Assembly: GCF_001640805.2 (NCBI RefSeq)
Contig: NC_066856.1
Location: forward strand, 16,979,616 to 17,043,615
Direction: 5' to 3'
DNA from: Lates calcarifer
Lineage: Eukaryota > Chordata > Actinopteri > Centropomidae
Length of the DNA stretch: 64,000 nucleotides
Shown here: piece by piece, positions 1-12,100 of the stretch
Layout: the number at the start of each line of letters is the position of its first letter
Numbering within the stretch: the first letter of the stretch is position 1
Notes under the pieces: model-generated
The model's input: the letters and a program-made list of their open reading frames with translations, nothing else
What the model was told of the DNA's origin: nothing
Databases searched by the model: none
Program-made: the position numbers and the translations under genes

Positions 1-654
1 TTTACAGATGTGAACGCGCAGTTGATTTATTGATGTAGTTTTAAAGTTTAAGAGCACAGGCAACCTGCTTGTATTACAGCTGAAGTCTATTGATCATTGG
101 CACCTCAGCAGTTGCTCGTTGGTGAGCACTGGCTCATTCAATCAGCACCACAACTCTGATCTCCCAGCTGTCTGAAGACTCACTCCTCACAAGACTTCAC
201 ATTACAAACAAGGCCACCACAACTAAGGTAAGCATCTCAAAGCCAATAGAGAAAACCAAGCTCCACTGAGACAGACATTCTTGCAATTCATGTGCACTTA
301 AAGAGATGCACCACGGGTTAGACTAACTTCAGATGCTGGAAAGTGTGCCAGTAGTTCTGTTTTCAGCACTTTACCTATAACATTTATAACCTTTGCTATA
401 TTACTTTTAATATCTCAGAATTACTTATTCAGGTATATTGAAGTCTACAGGCTTCAGATTGCAAAATATCTCAACTTACATCATTCAACTTATTTGATGA
501 GCTGAGACATGGAGAGGCTAGATTTATTTATTTTCAAGTAAAATGAAATATTACTGGTATTCTGCCTCATAAGAAGGTCTCTATCATTTATATAAAGGAT
601 AGAGGTCTTCTTGGTAGTATTGTTTAGTAGATTCTTACAGTGAAAAAAAAATCA

Positions 655-1064
655 CTGAAGGAGCTATATGCATGATTTTGATATTGCTACATGGCCAATG
701 TTAGCATTCACAGTTGTTTACTTCAGCCATCACTGTGTTTACAAGACAAGAGGTTAGAGTACAAAGCTCTACTTCTTCTTCCTCTGATGTTGGACTGAGG
801 GCAGACTGGATGCGATAGTGACTCACTATCACAAAGTGGTATTATGAGACAGGATGGGCCGAGGATAGCTGCTTAACATGCTAAGTTTAGTAGTAAAAGA
901 GGTAGAAGCAAAACAAGAGTTAACATGGATGTTGCTTTCCACAGTTTGAGACAGCTCTTGGAGAGTAACGGAATGAAGATTGATGCTGAACTGCTGAGTA
1001 AATAGCTGTCAATGTTAACATTGGCTATGCCACGATGGCAAGAATTTATATATAACACCTTTAA
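655..1064 (+). mobile_element. MITE-like inverted-repeat element, copy A (full length)
   Basis: The left end (GAGCTATATGCATG...TTGCTACATGGCCAATGTTAGC) is the imperfect inverse of the right end (GCTAACATTGGC-type sequence, then GCCACGATGGCAAGAATTTATATATAACACCTTTAA). Total about 410 bp with no coding capacity. The interior (TGAGGGCAGACTGG..., GACAGGATGGGCC..., CAGCTCTTGGAG...) recurs in copies B, C and D. This is the pattern of a non-autonomous DNA transposon family. The superfamily is not identified. Confidence 0.65.
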
Positions 1065-1330
1065 ATAGATTAGATTAATCTTTATTGTCACTGCACACAG
1101 TGCAACAAAATGCTTTTTAGCATCATGCAAACAGTATCAATAGTGCAGATAGAGACAAACTCATCTACAGAATGAATAACAAGAATAGTGTGTAATGTGT
1201 AGTGTGTGGGTATAGAAAGAAGGGATGTAAACATAATGTATGAAAAATAGAGAAAGAAAATAAAATGTATGATCAGAATTCAGTAAATAGTATGTACAGA
1301 TGAACAGCCTATCTATAAACTAATACACTT
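1065..1330 (-). mobile_element. LINE 3'-tail-like dispersed repeat
   Basis: ATTAGATTAATCTTTATTGTCACTGCACACAG..., on the minus strand, ends in ...GTGACAATAAAG plus short repeated ATCTA-type units, the usual 3' end of several fish LINEs. It abuts the right end of the inverted-repeat element at 655-1,064. A second member of the class lies at 18,334. The extent toward 1,330 is approximate. Confidence 0.45.
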
Positions 1331-2640
1331 TTTTGCTATCAACAACTTTGCAGACACAATCTTAGAAGATCTTCAGGTAGTGAAAATGATAAGTGACCTT
1401 ATAGTGTTGTTGGCCTCCTATAAAGAGTTGTTTATATGTGTATCTACCCAACTCAGCTTATTATCATGAATGTGGAGGCAGTGTAATAAAAGAATTATGT
1501 CTGAATTACTGGCTGAGGAGCAGTCTGTATTAACTTATGTGGCATCGGAGGGCAGTAAAACACAAGGAATCTGAGCTCAGGCACCAGCAGCTTTCACTTT
1601 TGTGTGTATCTTTACGTGTGTTCATAAATATCTATATATTTTGTATTAATTTTATAAACTTATCAAAGAGCCTCATTTAAAAGGAACTTTCTGTGCCTTT
1701 TGTGCCTTGGTAAATTTTTTATGAACATGCTGACACTTATATTCATATACTATCAATCAGACACTGTTTAATTTTTTAATATGAAAGCTATAAAACAGAA
1801 TCCAGCCTGCATAAAGAGTTGCTTTATTTGAAACCAAACAGAATAGCTAATAACATGTGCACTCCCAAGCATCAGCAGAAATAAAAGTCTCCTCTGGGAA
1901 CCATCAGATCAATGAGGCAAACCTCTCAATCAAATTTTGATTGAAGGGAGTCACTGAATCAGCAGGACCTTTATTGTTTGGCAAATTGGGAATTTAAAGT
2001 GGTGCTTATGAGCTTATTGTCCTCCAGTTATGGCAGGCCTTCAGAATTCAAAGACTGGTAAGATATGTGTTCACATATATAAGGATTCATTTAAGGTTTG
2101 GCTACCTCAGTGACAAGAACATCAGAGTTTGTAAACACATGGATTCCCCAAATGGTTAATTTATTGGTTAGAGTCTTAGCACTGAGTATTTCCATATTTT
2201 ACTTTAAAGACATTAACAGAGCAATGCACAGTGCATTTGTGATGAACAAAACAGTGTAGTGTGGTTTACAAAACACTAATGTATATTAAAAGCCACCCAT
2301 TTTAAACTAATATAAAACTTTTTTGTAGTTTTGCTGTATTTTTGTGTCAGTGACATCAAGGCTGCCTGTGTCATGTTAAAGCATGTCTAACACTCAATGG
2401 CAATGATATGAACAGTGTTGCTGACTTGTCATAAATATGTTTTTCACAAGTAAGAGTACCTCAAAAGGACTGCTATGGTGACAAATCACAGTATAACTTC
2501 CCATAAACATGATAAAGCTGTTTTGGTTGCAAGTACTGCTGTGAATTCGAGTTTACATGCAAGGCTGGCTCACGTCTTTTCTTTGCTGCCGAATGTGGTT
2601 TCTTGCTGGGAGCAGTTGGTGGTGGTGGTGGTGGTGGTAA
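1331..2640. other. non-coding stretch, nothing recognised
   Basis: AT-rich DNA with no gene, RNA or repeat that I can name. One half of a 20-bp direct repeat (2,407-2,426, second copy 2,991-3,010) lies here. The first 650 bases of the window and 3,010-3,650 are likewise featureless. Confidence 0.6.
2617..2638 (+). repeat. (TGG)n trinucleotide repeat
   Basis: About seven TGG units at the left edge of MITE copy B. Confidence 0.9.
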
Positions 2641-2649
2641 CAATGGTCA

Positions 2650-2940
2650 CTTGCCAAGAGCCTGAGCCATCATTACTGTTCCATTCACTGACTGCTAGTT
2701 AGGACACATCCTCTGGGCAGCACTATTCTCTCATGTTGAACTGAGGGCAGTCTAGACGCTACAGTAACTCACAATCATCTCTTGAGATAAAAGTGGTTTT
2801 ATGACACAGGACGGGCCGTGGTTAGCTGGTTGGTATGATAACTGCACTAGATGTCCCTGTAACTCAATACATAGACATCTTTGACATACCATCAAAAACC
2901 CTATATGTAACTTGTTAAGTTACATATAGGGTTTTTACAG
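2650..2940 (+). mobile_element. MITE-like element, copy B (rearranged), ending in a perfect hairpin
   Basis: 2,661-2,860 aligns by eye with the first half of copies A and C (GCC..AGCCATCATTACTG, TTGAACTGAGGGCAGTCTAG, ACACAGGACGGGCCGTGGTTAGCTG). The second half is missing. At 2,894-2,936 there are instead two copies of the family's terminal sequence (CCTATATGTAACTT) facing each other. The copy is therefore truncated and rearranged. Confidence 0.55.
2894..2936. repeat. perfect 20-bp inverted repeat with 3-nt loop
   Basis: Left arm 2,894-2,913 (AAAAACCCTATATGTAACTT), loop GTT, right arm 2,917-2,936, the exact reverse complement of the left arm. The arm resembles the terminal sequence of the MITE-like family (TTAAAGGTCCTATATGTAAG at 50,943). 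It probably arose by head-to-head joining of element ends. Confidence 0.9.
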
Positions 2941-3656
2941 TTAAAGCAGGTCAAGACTAAAAGAAGAGCTAATGCACACTGAGTGCAGTGTATGAACAGT
3001 GTTGCTGACTATTGCACAGGTAGCCCCTGTAATTAAATGTGATGTGCCACTTTGGACAACTAAAAAGTCAAGAAAGGGAAGGCTTAATGATACCACTGAA
3101 CATGAGCATCCATAGATACTCCTGTCATACCACTTTTTTGTAGTATGAGTAAGTGCATACTCATATAGCTGAGTGTTCCTTCAACCTTTCTGGATGTTTG
3201 CATCCCAGACAATGTGGTGTGAAGAGAAGAACTACAAAGAGACAGACAGGAGAGGGAGAGAAACACGGTTACACAATACATTATGAGACAAGAAAAGTGT
3301 TGTCTAGACCCAGGGGAAGTCTTATTCAATACCTATTTGTCCAGCTTGCATCAGCAGAAGTGAGGATGTTCATCATGAAGACTGTGCAGAAAGAACTAAA
3401 CTGACAATAGTCTCAGTTAAGAGATTGTGTTCTTGTTTCTTTGTATCATGAAATATGTATTGTTAATAACCTGATGTGACCTGAGGCAAGGGACAGATGC
3501 TGAATGAGCACTTTGTGTCTGCTGCTGTTGGAAGAAATGTGAATGGTTACATACATGCAGACAAATGGGACTGCTTTGTCCCAGACAACAAATCTGTAGA
3601 GGTATCAGTGATTTTTATTGATTAAAATAATATCTCAGAAAAAATGCATCACATTT

Positions 3657-4095
3657 TAAGACTTATGCAATATGTAAGTTTTTGTTATCACTACAAAGTT
3701 AACATTAGCATTGGCAGTTTATTTACCAAGGGCTTCAGCCATAGTTGCAATTACAAGACAAGAAGTTAGAATACACCCTCTAGGCAGTGCTTCTTCTTCA
3801 TACAAAGCTCTGTGTCTTCATCCTCATAGACTGAATGCTACAGTGACTCATTATTGCAAAGTGAGACGGGATAGACCAGGGCTAGCTGATTAGCATGCTA
3901 ACTTCAATAGTGCTAGAAATGGAAGCAAAACAATATTTACCATTGGTGCTGCTTTCCACAGCTGGAGACAGCTCTTAGTGCATAAAGGAATGAAGTTTGA
4001 TGCTGAACTCATAAAGTCTCTTCTACACTGATAAGTGAACAGCTGTTATTGCTAACTCTGGCTATGTAGCCATAGCAAAAAGGTAATCTGTGTAT
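3657..4095 (+). mobile_element. MITE-like element, copy C
   Basis: Same order of blocks as copy A: a TATGTAAGTTTTTGTTATCACTAC-like left end, GGCTTCAGCCATAGTTGCAA, ACAAGACAAGAAGTTAGAAT, GACGGGATAGACCAGGGCTA, TTTCCACAGCTGGAGACAGC, and a right end CTGGCTATGTAGCCATAGCA. No coding capacity. Ends are approximate because the termini have diverged. Confidence 0.6.
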
Positions 4096-4405
4096 TCTTC
4101 GATAACTAAAACTTCCAGTTACTCAAACCGAGCCATGACAAATAATCCTTCCAATAACAGTGAGAGTAAATTGGCACTCTCTCCCACAACAACTATAATC
4201 AGAGGTTGACATTCAAATCAAGCAAAATCTGCTCAGCAGGAGATTGGAGAAATAAACTTATTATGAAGATGTAAGCAAACCTCTAAACTTCACTTTTAAT
4301 GAGTTGGATCTAAATGGATAGTCTCCAGATTTTAATGTGACACTTTCACAATTTATAAGCCACTTCTGTGAGTGCTGCAAATAGTGAAGCAATTAATTAT
4401 CAGGG

Positions 4406-4430
4406 AAAAAAAAAAAAAAAAAAAAAAAAA
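4406..4430 (+). repeat. poly-A tract, 25 bp
   Basis: Uninterrupted A25 in otherwise unannotated sequence. No retroelement body was recognised immediately upstream. Confidence 0.95.
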
Positions 4431-4739
4431 CATTATACCAATTAAAACCTCTGCCATTTCAATAGAATTCAGTCTACTTCAGTTTTCATGCAGATAAATT
4501 GCGTCCTTGGTGCTGCTTTTTAAAGTTTCGGTCAACAAATGAAAACCTGTCCATTTCTCTCCAAAGTTAGTTACATTCAGTTAAATTCAATAAGTAACCT
4601 AGCCTTTCAGTGATTTACTGAAACATACTCAGTTTACATACATACAAAAGATATTCTAAATATAAAATTATTTCTATGAGAAACATGAAGAGTGTATTTT
4701 AATTTATCTTAAAAGGATTCGAATAATTTTTGAGGTTTG

Positions 4740-5056
4740 GAACACTGGTTGATTGACCCTGCTCCTCCCTGCACACCTGTCCCTCATTACCTCATCAAGT
4801 CACACCTGTCTCCCATCAAGCCCCTGTCTATAAGTACAAGCCTCTTTCCCACTCCCAGTTCCCAGACTGTCAATGCTGAGTAATCCCTACAGTGCTGCCT
4901 TTTCCTAATCTGTTTTCTAATCTTTAGCAGTTCAGATTTCAGTTCTTCTGACTGTCTCCTAAATGCTGAGTGCAGTGTTAAGTAAAGGGCCTTTACTTCA
5001 GTCTGCAGTGCCTGTTGCTAAGTGCCTGCACTGTGATACTTTTTAAGGACATCACA
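4740..5056 (+). mobile_element. probable solo LTR of a retrotransposon
   Basis: The segment (CACACCTGTCCCTCATTACC, CCCCTGTCTATAAGTACAAG with a TATA-like box at 4,829-4,834, then TTAAGTAAAGGGCCTTTACTTCAG, a degenerate polyadenylation-type signal, and GTGCCTGCACTGTGAT) resembles, from memory, a common fish LTR. No internal gag or pol sequence flanks it, so it would be a solo LTR. Boundaries are approximate and no target duplication was verified. Confidence 0.42.
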
Positions 5057-5073
5057 CTCCAAAATCATGCAAA

Positions 5074-5125
5074 CTTCGAAGGCAAAACAACCACAAAGAG
5101 ACTCAGCACAACCACAAAGAGTCAC
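5074..5125 (+). repeat. short tandem AACCACAAAGAG repeat
   Basis: ACAACCACAAAGAGACTCAG followed by ACAACCACAAAGAGTCAC: two units of about 20 bp, a remnant of the ACAACCACAAAGAGAC minisatellite type common in fish. Confidence 0.5.
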
Positions 5126-6180
5126 TTTCAGTATGGGTTTCCTATATTGTAATGCTGAGGGGCCTTTTACTTTTCCATTTCCATTTTCTCATAATTTATC
5201 CATGCTCAGATCTTGGTTGTATTCATTAGTGCTTTATTTATCAGTTAACACGGTTTCTAATATAACCAGTTTCTGTCTTATTGAATATGGTACTTACAAA
5301 CATTTTCCAGAAGTATCTCTTTAAATAATCAAACTAATGAGTCCTCAAACTCTGTCTTTCACTTTGACATTTCAGAGAAGTCAAAACAATTTTTCTTTCA
5401 TGAAAATATTTTGAAGAGCATCTGGTTCCTGACAAGCAGGCTCATTTAAAGTAGAGTTGGAGACGAGGGCAATTACATCCCTCTTAGAGCTGGTTGTCAG
5501 CTGGTTGTCCTGGGGAGGGGATGTTCCATACACTGCTGGCAGTATGATAAAGAGACATTTGAAATGCAGATATTAAAACAACATGAATCGCATGCATAAA
5601 TGCATTCTGACTGCATGTTTGTAAACTGATCAGCCTTAGAGATCTGTGGGATGACAGCGTCCACTGACACTGCCATTTTAACACAGTGGGGATGTGCTTT
5701 GCCAGCACACGAGAGTCTGAATGCTGCTCTGTAAACAGACCCAGTGGGGTTCCATAAAGACCAAATTAAGTTATTTGGCTGAGATGCTACAGAGAAAGTG
5801 GTTAAAGTTGGTTAATTTAAAAGTCCACTAATAACTTTCCTAAAAATCTGGGAAAAGTAATTTTGACACTGAGTCGGTTTTGAATGATATAAAAAGATAA
5901 AAAGCAGCTAATACCTTGCACTGTATGTTATGCATAAAATGACAAGGTTGTCCTTATATATCTATGCCCGTTTTCTCTTTTCCAATCCATCAGATGAACC
6001 GTATGATCATACATTCATGTTTGCCACCAACTATCAATGTATCAAAAAACAAATTTGAAGTGCTTGTGCCAGCATCTATGTAGTCCATCACATTTCATAT
6101 TATTTAGCTGTAGTTACTTTACAAATTAAGATTCTACATAAAACACATATGAAAAGAACATGACATATGATTATCTACAG

Positions 6181-6345
6181 TTACAGCTGAAATGATTAGT
6201 TCATTAATCGACTGACAGGAAATGAAATGACAACTATTACTACTCTTATTTATTATTTATTTTTTACTTATTTATTTTTCACACAAAAATGTCAAACATT
6301 TGAAGGCTCCAGCTTCTCAGATGTCTTTTATATAGCTATAGCAGT
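6181..6345 (+). repeat. teleost dispersed repeat (GCTGAAATGATTAGT...ATCGACTGACAG family)
   Basis: CAGCTGAAATGATTAGTTCA, TTAATCGACTGACAGGAAAT, later CAAAAATGTCAAACATTTGA and CTCCAGCTTCTCAGATGT. This order of blocks is familiar from a very abundant fish repeat that begins GGGCTGCAACTAACGATTA on one side. A degenerate start of the same kind lies at 60,393. The family name is not certain. Confidence 0.5.
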
Positions 6346-6445
6346 GTGAAGGTGTCACTTTGACGGGCAGGTTTTCCAATAATTTTCTTTAATTTTTAAT
6401 CCGAAAAAATAATAATCTGATTAATTCATAATGAAGTTGTTTAAA

Positions 6446-6447
<2 letters not shown>

Positions 6448-6477
<30 letters not shown>
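6448..6477 (+). repeat. poly-T tract, 30 bp
   Basis: Uninterrupted T30. On the minus strand it is an A30 tail, but no retroelement body was recognised beside it. Confidence 0.95.
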
Positions 6478-7794
6478 CAAATATGCACCCCAAACATTTG
6501 GCCACCAGGTCACCCTACTTCATACTTTTTTACTCAAGTAAGTATTTGTGCTTTCATGCAAGTAAAGGATCTGAAAACTTCCTCTACCAGTGACAAATAT
6601 TCATGATGGTGAATCTGTCACCAGTTCTTAACCTTTCTCTGGGATTACTTACAGTCCCACTTGGATAAAGGAGAGCCCCCTCCTGTCATTGCGCTGACAT
6701 CTCAGCCCTGCTACAAAGGCTTATGAATATTTGACCTGCCCTGACTCCGGACACCCAGAACGCTCTCTTAGGAAAATACAGGGTCAGATCAGGGCCAACA
6801 CAGAAAAGTGTTGACACTTCGACTATAAAAGTGTGTCGTAATTTAAAGGTACTTGATATTTGTAGAAAGTGTGGACCCATCAGCAAATTCAGAGATAATG
6901 CATAATGTGCTTAAGTTTCATGCTGAAAGTAAATCTAGGGGAGTGTGTGAATAATTTTAGTGTGAAAACATATTGTACCTGCAGGTACAGGAAAATTAAC
7001 CCATTTTATATAATCAAATAAATACAAATTTTTCAGAATCTCCTTGTTCAGAAGCTCCAGTGTCCCCTAATTTAATAGTGTGAGTGTTGCATAATAATGT
7101 GTGAAGATAAAAAGAGAAACTGATCTATGCACAAACATCGTCCAATGTTTGGAAGAAATGTGCCTCCTATTTGAAAACTGAAAATGGCCATGGGTGCTCA
7201 TTTGGAGGCTGATTTTTCTATATATGTATCAAAACAGAAGTGTGTGTTTGTGTGAAAAGCAGAATCAATAAAAATGCTTGAAAGCACACACATGGGTGAA
7301 CCAGTGTCTTGGAAGAGCAGCTATATCGACTTTGCAATAAAGAACTGCAGGCAGCTTTGCAGTTCTGTGTTGACTTCTAAGCCAACCTTGAGTCCAAGTT
7401 CAACTCAAAGCACAGTAAATAAATAAATAAGCTGCTTAAATCTCTCCTATAGGAAACACTCGCATTATCTGTCCCTTGAAAGCCTTACCTTCAGGCAAGG
7501 CTTTATAAATTGACTCTGTCCCCTCCCTTTGCTTTTGGGATATAAATAGCCCATCAATTTGACATGCTTACCATGTCAGTTAGAAGCACACATCTTACTT
7601 TCTAATGCAGAGAGGAGAGCAACAGAGAGACAGGAGAGGAGAGGGGGAGTTTATAGTGAAGTTTTCAAACTGCTTCTCAAGATTCAATTTAATTATCATT
7701 ATGCAATTCAAGATTGTATAACAAGAGTATAGATGTGGTACCTTTTTTGCTACTCACAAAAAAACCCCAAAAGTTATATAAATGTATGAATAAA

Positions 7795-8803
7795 TCAAGT
7801 TATAAGAATAAAACAGTTTTTGTGTTGGATGTCTTCAGTAGTCTCACAGCCTGAGGAAAGACACAGCTGTGCAGTCTGGTGATACAGCAGCAGATACTTT
7901 TGTATTTCTTGCCAGCTGGGAGCAGGGTGAATAGGTACCTCACCAATATCACTGATGCTCGGTAGATGGGTATCCATGATGTTCTGGGCAGTTTTAATCA
8001 CCCACTGCAGAGGACTCCTGTCCTGAGCCATGCACCACCCATGGCAGTTTGTAATGCTCCTCTGTAAAGGTTAACAAGAACCTGCATAGGAGTTTGGCCT
8101 GTTTCTGAGCTTTCTTGGATGTTGATCACCCAGAACCTGATGTAGACATGGATGTGTGTCTCTTTCCTAGAGTCAACAATCAGCTCCTTGGTTTTGTTGA
8201 TGTTGAGCAGTAGGTTGTTCTCTGAGCATCACTATGCAAGATTGCATTGCCGATAATGGTAGTGTTGTGTGCAAACTTCATGTCTGGGAATGCAGTCATG
8301 GGTGTGCATCATGAAAAGGAGGGGGCTGAGCACACAACTCTGGGGCACTCTGGTGTTGACCGCTAGAGTGGAAGAAGTGTGACTACCAATCTGAACTGTC
8401 TGGGGTCTGATTGTGAGGAAGTCCAATATCCAACTGCAGAGTGTAGTACTCAAGCCAACAAGTCTGCCAATCAATTTCAGTCTCTTGAGTGAGGCTGAAT
8501 CTGCACCTGCTAGTTTAAGCTCGACCTGCTCTGACACTAGTTTAAAAAATGTCTAGCTTCATCACTCTTTACTTCTGAATCGACTCCAACTAAAATATTC
8601 TGACAGTTTTGAGTTGCAAAGACTTTTAAGATCCATGCACTCATTATTTTCCAAAGAAGACGGTATAATGTGACAGACCTAACTCCTGTCTTGGGATGAT
8701 GCAAGTGTTTCATTCCCTCTCCACTGCCTCTTATGCCATATTGTGATCTAGCTGGTTGCCCCTGACAACCGTGAGCGCTGTCATGAAAATCACCCAGGGA
8801 CAC
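7795..8803 (-). mobile_element. decayed non-LTR retrotransposon (LINE, Rex1/L2-like), 3' part of the reverse transcriptase ORF
   Basis: Reading the minus strand, 8,232-8,537 encodes a recognisable reverse transcriptase stretch: [20 protein letters not shown], then [12 protein letters not shown]. This is the family block [12 protein letters not shown] with one glycine lost. The catalytic FADD box that should follow is present only as FAHN in another frame (8,264-8,275). Then comes NNLLLNINKTKELIVDSRKE in the same frame (about 8,160-8,220), a typical LINE post-catalytic motif. Near 7,940-8,031 the frame again reads like the C-terminal domain (IKTAQNIMDTHLPSISDIGE). At least two frameshifts, stops and loss of the catalytic aspartates show a dead, 5'-truncated copy of about 1 kb, against about 3 kb or more for a full element. 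Assignment to Rex1 versus L2 is from memory and unsure. Confidence 0.85.
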
Positions 8804-8847
8804 ATTGATTTATTCTGTTCAATCAGCCATATCTGTGCCAAAAAATA

Positions 8848-9130
8848 ATGGGGAGCTATGTCTTTACGGGGTTGATAACATTTCTAATTAAGAAGAGAAT
8901 CGATATGTTAACAGTCAGATTCATAATTATAACTAATGGCATTTTCACCACACAGAAAAGGGCACCATTGCAGGCAAGTGCCGCCCTGATAAAATCGACA
9001 CCTAACAGTCTGCCACAAGCTTTTAATCAATGTTGAACACAGTAATGAATATATAATAGGCTGGTGCTCCATTGATTAAGGCCAATTTCTCCACAGCCTC
9101 AAGCTGATTAAAACATTTCATTTCATTAAG
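8848..9130. promoter_or_regulatory. candidate conserved non-coding/enhancer-like segment
   Basis: Dense with homeodomain-type cores: TAATTA at 8,885 and 8,924, TTTTAATCAATG near 9,018, ATTGATTAAGG near 9,072, AGCTGATTAAAA near 9,102. It has mixed composition and no repeat signature, unlike its flanks. Such clusters are typical of vertebrate developmental enhancers, but conservation cannot be judged from one sequence. Confidence 0.25.
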
Positions 9131-12100
9131 TCTTGTGGCACATTACTGTAGTTTCCTAGGTGTTGAACTGAGGCTGTCATTGCATGGTGTATATACAGCA
9201 ACAGGCGGTCATGATCCTCTTCTTCTTCTTCTTCCCTGGAGCAACTCTTGCAACATTTGCAGGATGCTGTGATAGCACAGAGGAAGCGATGAGCCGATAT
9301 GTCACAGCTCTGCCTTTGGAAAAAACCCCAGCCATTTCACTGTCTCAACTAGATGAGCTCTTTAACTCTAAACAACAAAGTGGTTTTACAATATGTAATG
9401 CAGATGAAAATATTCTTTATTGAGTATTTTTGATCTTGATTTCCTGTGTGAGTCTGTTCAGATTTACACATTGCAACATCTGATTACATGTTTCTGATGA
9501 ATTAGAGCTGAACTGGGTTGCAAGGTTAGAGAACCTTTTTCGTTATGGTTACAATAATAAACACATGGTTAAGGTTGTTGGAAGGTCATGGATAAAAGAA
9601 GCAGCGCTGATTATCAGTTTCACATAGGAAATCTCCTGTGTGAAATCTCCTTTGTCAACAAACCCCTTCCCAAATTCACCAGCTTCTTTCTGAGGCTTAT
9701 TGCTGTGCAGCCTTTGTGGTCTGATTCCATGTTGCTCACCTCTTGCACTTTCATGAGTAGCTAATAAAACAACCCTAGTGTGTGTCCTTTGTGCTCCATT
9801 TACAGAGAGGTCTAGTGCTCCAGAGGTAGGGCAGGCCCCTCAGGCTTCTGACTCAAAGCCCTTGGGGGCCTCATTAAAGTATAAGACTTGGGCTTTCCTT
9901 CTCTGTTAGGAGTGGAAATGTCTTTTTCTAGCCACGACTGGGAGAGTAAATGAGAGTCACATAGACAAAGAGAGTGGAGTGTTACTATGGCGAGACTTTC
10001 AATTAACGTCTGTTCGTGTTTCAGCTAGTCCTTACAAGAAAGCCGAGGTCGGCAGATTGCCAAATTCAGTGCTGGCCCTTCCTTTAGTCCTCCCTCACAG
10101 TCTTGTCTTGCAAGTTTTTCCTTTGAGACTGTCATGCTTTTTATGCAATATGTTCAGCTTTTGACTTCCCAGGGCTAGAAATACTGTACTTCAGATAAGA
10201 GATGGTGAGATTGGGACACATGTGCTTCACGATAAGGAAGTTATCAGTTATCAGTTATACAGTGTGAAACATATCACAACTCCTGATCTGATACATATAA
10301 AAAACAGTAGTGTAGAGATGCTTTCAGTGTGTATGTGATGGTGTTCCCAGGACAGTAAATTAGGTCAAGGAACTGTTCATTAAGAGGAAGTAATTATCTC
10401 ATCACTGGTTGATTATGGCACATCGTATTTGTTGTTTTGCTGTCACAGGGTTCATTAGCAACTCATTATCTGTCTTTGGATATGTCATCAAATACTAAAA
10501 ACAACTATAAATATTCTTCATGCATTATGCCTTTCCAGTGACATCGATATGATAAATAATAAGTGCATACTTGTGTCCTCTTTCCCCCTTTTCCTCACAA
10601 ACACATCAACATCTCCTTTTTTGTTGCCTTAAATGCCTTTTGAGATTTCTCAAACAAGGCTGTCTGCTCTACCTTTTTTAATCTGCAGTGACAAAACATT
10701 ATGCCCCCGGTGACAAAGACTGGAGAAACCAGTAAAGGCCTGCCATTGATTGGACTACAAACAGTCATTGCCTGTGCTATCTCTGTCGCATGTTCAATAA
10801 CAATGGAGCATTTCAGATGTGATCTCAAGGTCATCTGGATGGTTCTGTGTGAAGTTCAAAGTCTGTCTCATGTTACTTTGATTTGGTGTGGGGTTACAAC
10901 CTGGGATCTATATGACCCAGATTGGCTCTCACTCCTAATCTGATCAGTGCTATCTGAAATATTTAAAAGCATGTTCAAAGGGTCTGTCCAGCTTTGTTCT
11001 CTGAATCCTCCACCAAAGGTGTCCTTTCAGTGGAGGGCAAACACACATATGCTTGCCATGCTCTCGATTAAACAATACACCAACCTAGACCCTTAATTAA
11101 CAGTGATGGTGATATATGAAAGACTGATTCATATTTTAAACATTACATTTTAATATAACATCTACACAGTGCAATAACACCTCCACCAAGTTTCCATATT
11201 GAAGGAAACCTTAAAGCTCAGAATGGTCATGGAGGGGAATAAAGTCAATTGTATCCTGAATGCATGAATAGATGTGTGTTCAGTGGACTGAGTATATACA
11301 GCTCCTTTCAGATCACTAACCTTGTACGTGTCAGCCTCCATCACCTCATTGCTCAAAGACTGGTTGACCATGATATATTTTATTCCCAGATATAAATCTC
11401 TTTATCTGTATTTTAAAGGAGATATAAGGAAGGTATTTTACTTTAAGGTGACTGTGTTTCCTCTCTTAATACCTCTAAAAAGTATTCTGTCACACTTGCG
11501 GGAGTTTGACATTAAGTTTCTCTTTTCATTTCCTTGTCAGCAGAGGAAACATTGAGGATGTTTTCACATAGGAAAATTGTGGGTCTCCTTCATTTGTATT
11601 TTTTTCATCCTTTCAGAGGGAAAAGCACAAGGTAATTTGAAATGAAGGGCAAAACTTTCACAGTAATTATGTTAACTTGAGTATCTCCAAAGGCATTTTA
11701 GGTTAATTACAGTTTAATGAAACCAAAGTGTACTAATCATATAGACCTTGCCATTGGCTATAATTTCATTTTTGCAGACAAAAACAGCCAAATTATTTAT
11801 TGTTTCCTTGGTGCTTGCATTCAGCATGTCCTGGAGGTTAGATACCAAGACTTTTCTCTCCAAACTGCCTGTGTTTGCGAGTGTTTTGGAGTGTTTCTTG
11901 TATACTACATTATTATTAATGGATTCAGGTCCTTGAGGAGCACTTGACCTGCAATTTGAAGAGGAAGCATGTTTGAGTCAAGAGAATTTACAGATTCTCA
12001 TTCTTGACGGTTGATTCTGGGCGCTGCTCTTCAGATGCAAATTGCTTATTAAACAGGTTTGACTTACTGAATAAGAAAATCTAACTCTTTAAACCATAGA

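Noticed and set aside
7541..7549. TATAAATAG before a purine-rich stretch, resembling a core promoter
   Set aside because: No open frame, donor or CpG enrichment follows. Isolated TATA-like words are expected in AT-rich DNA.
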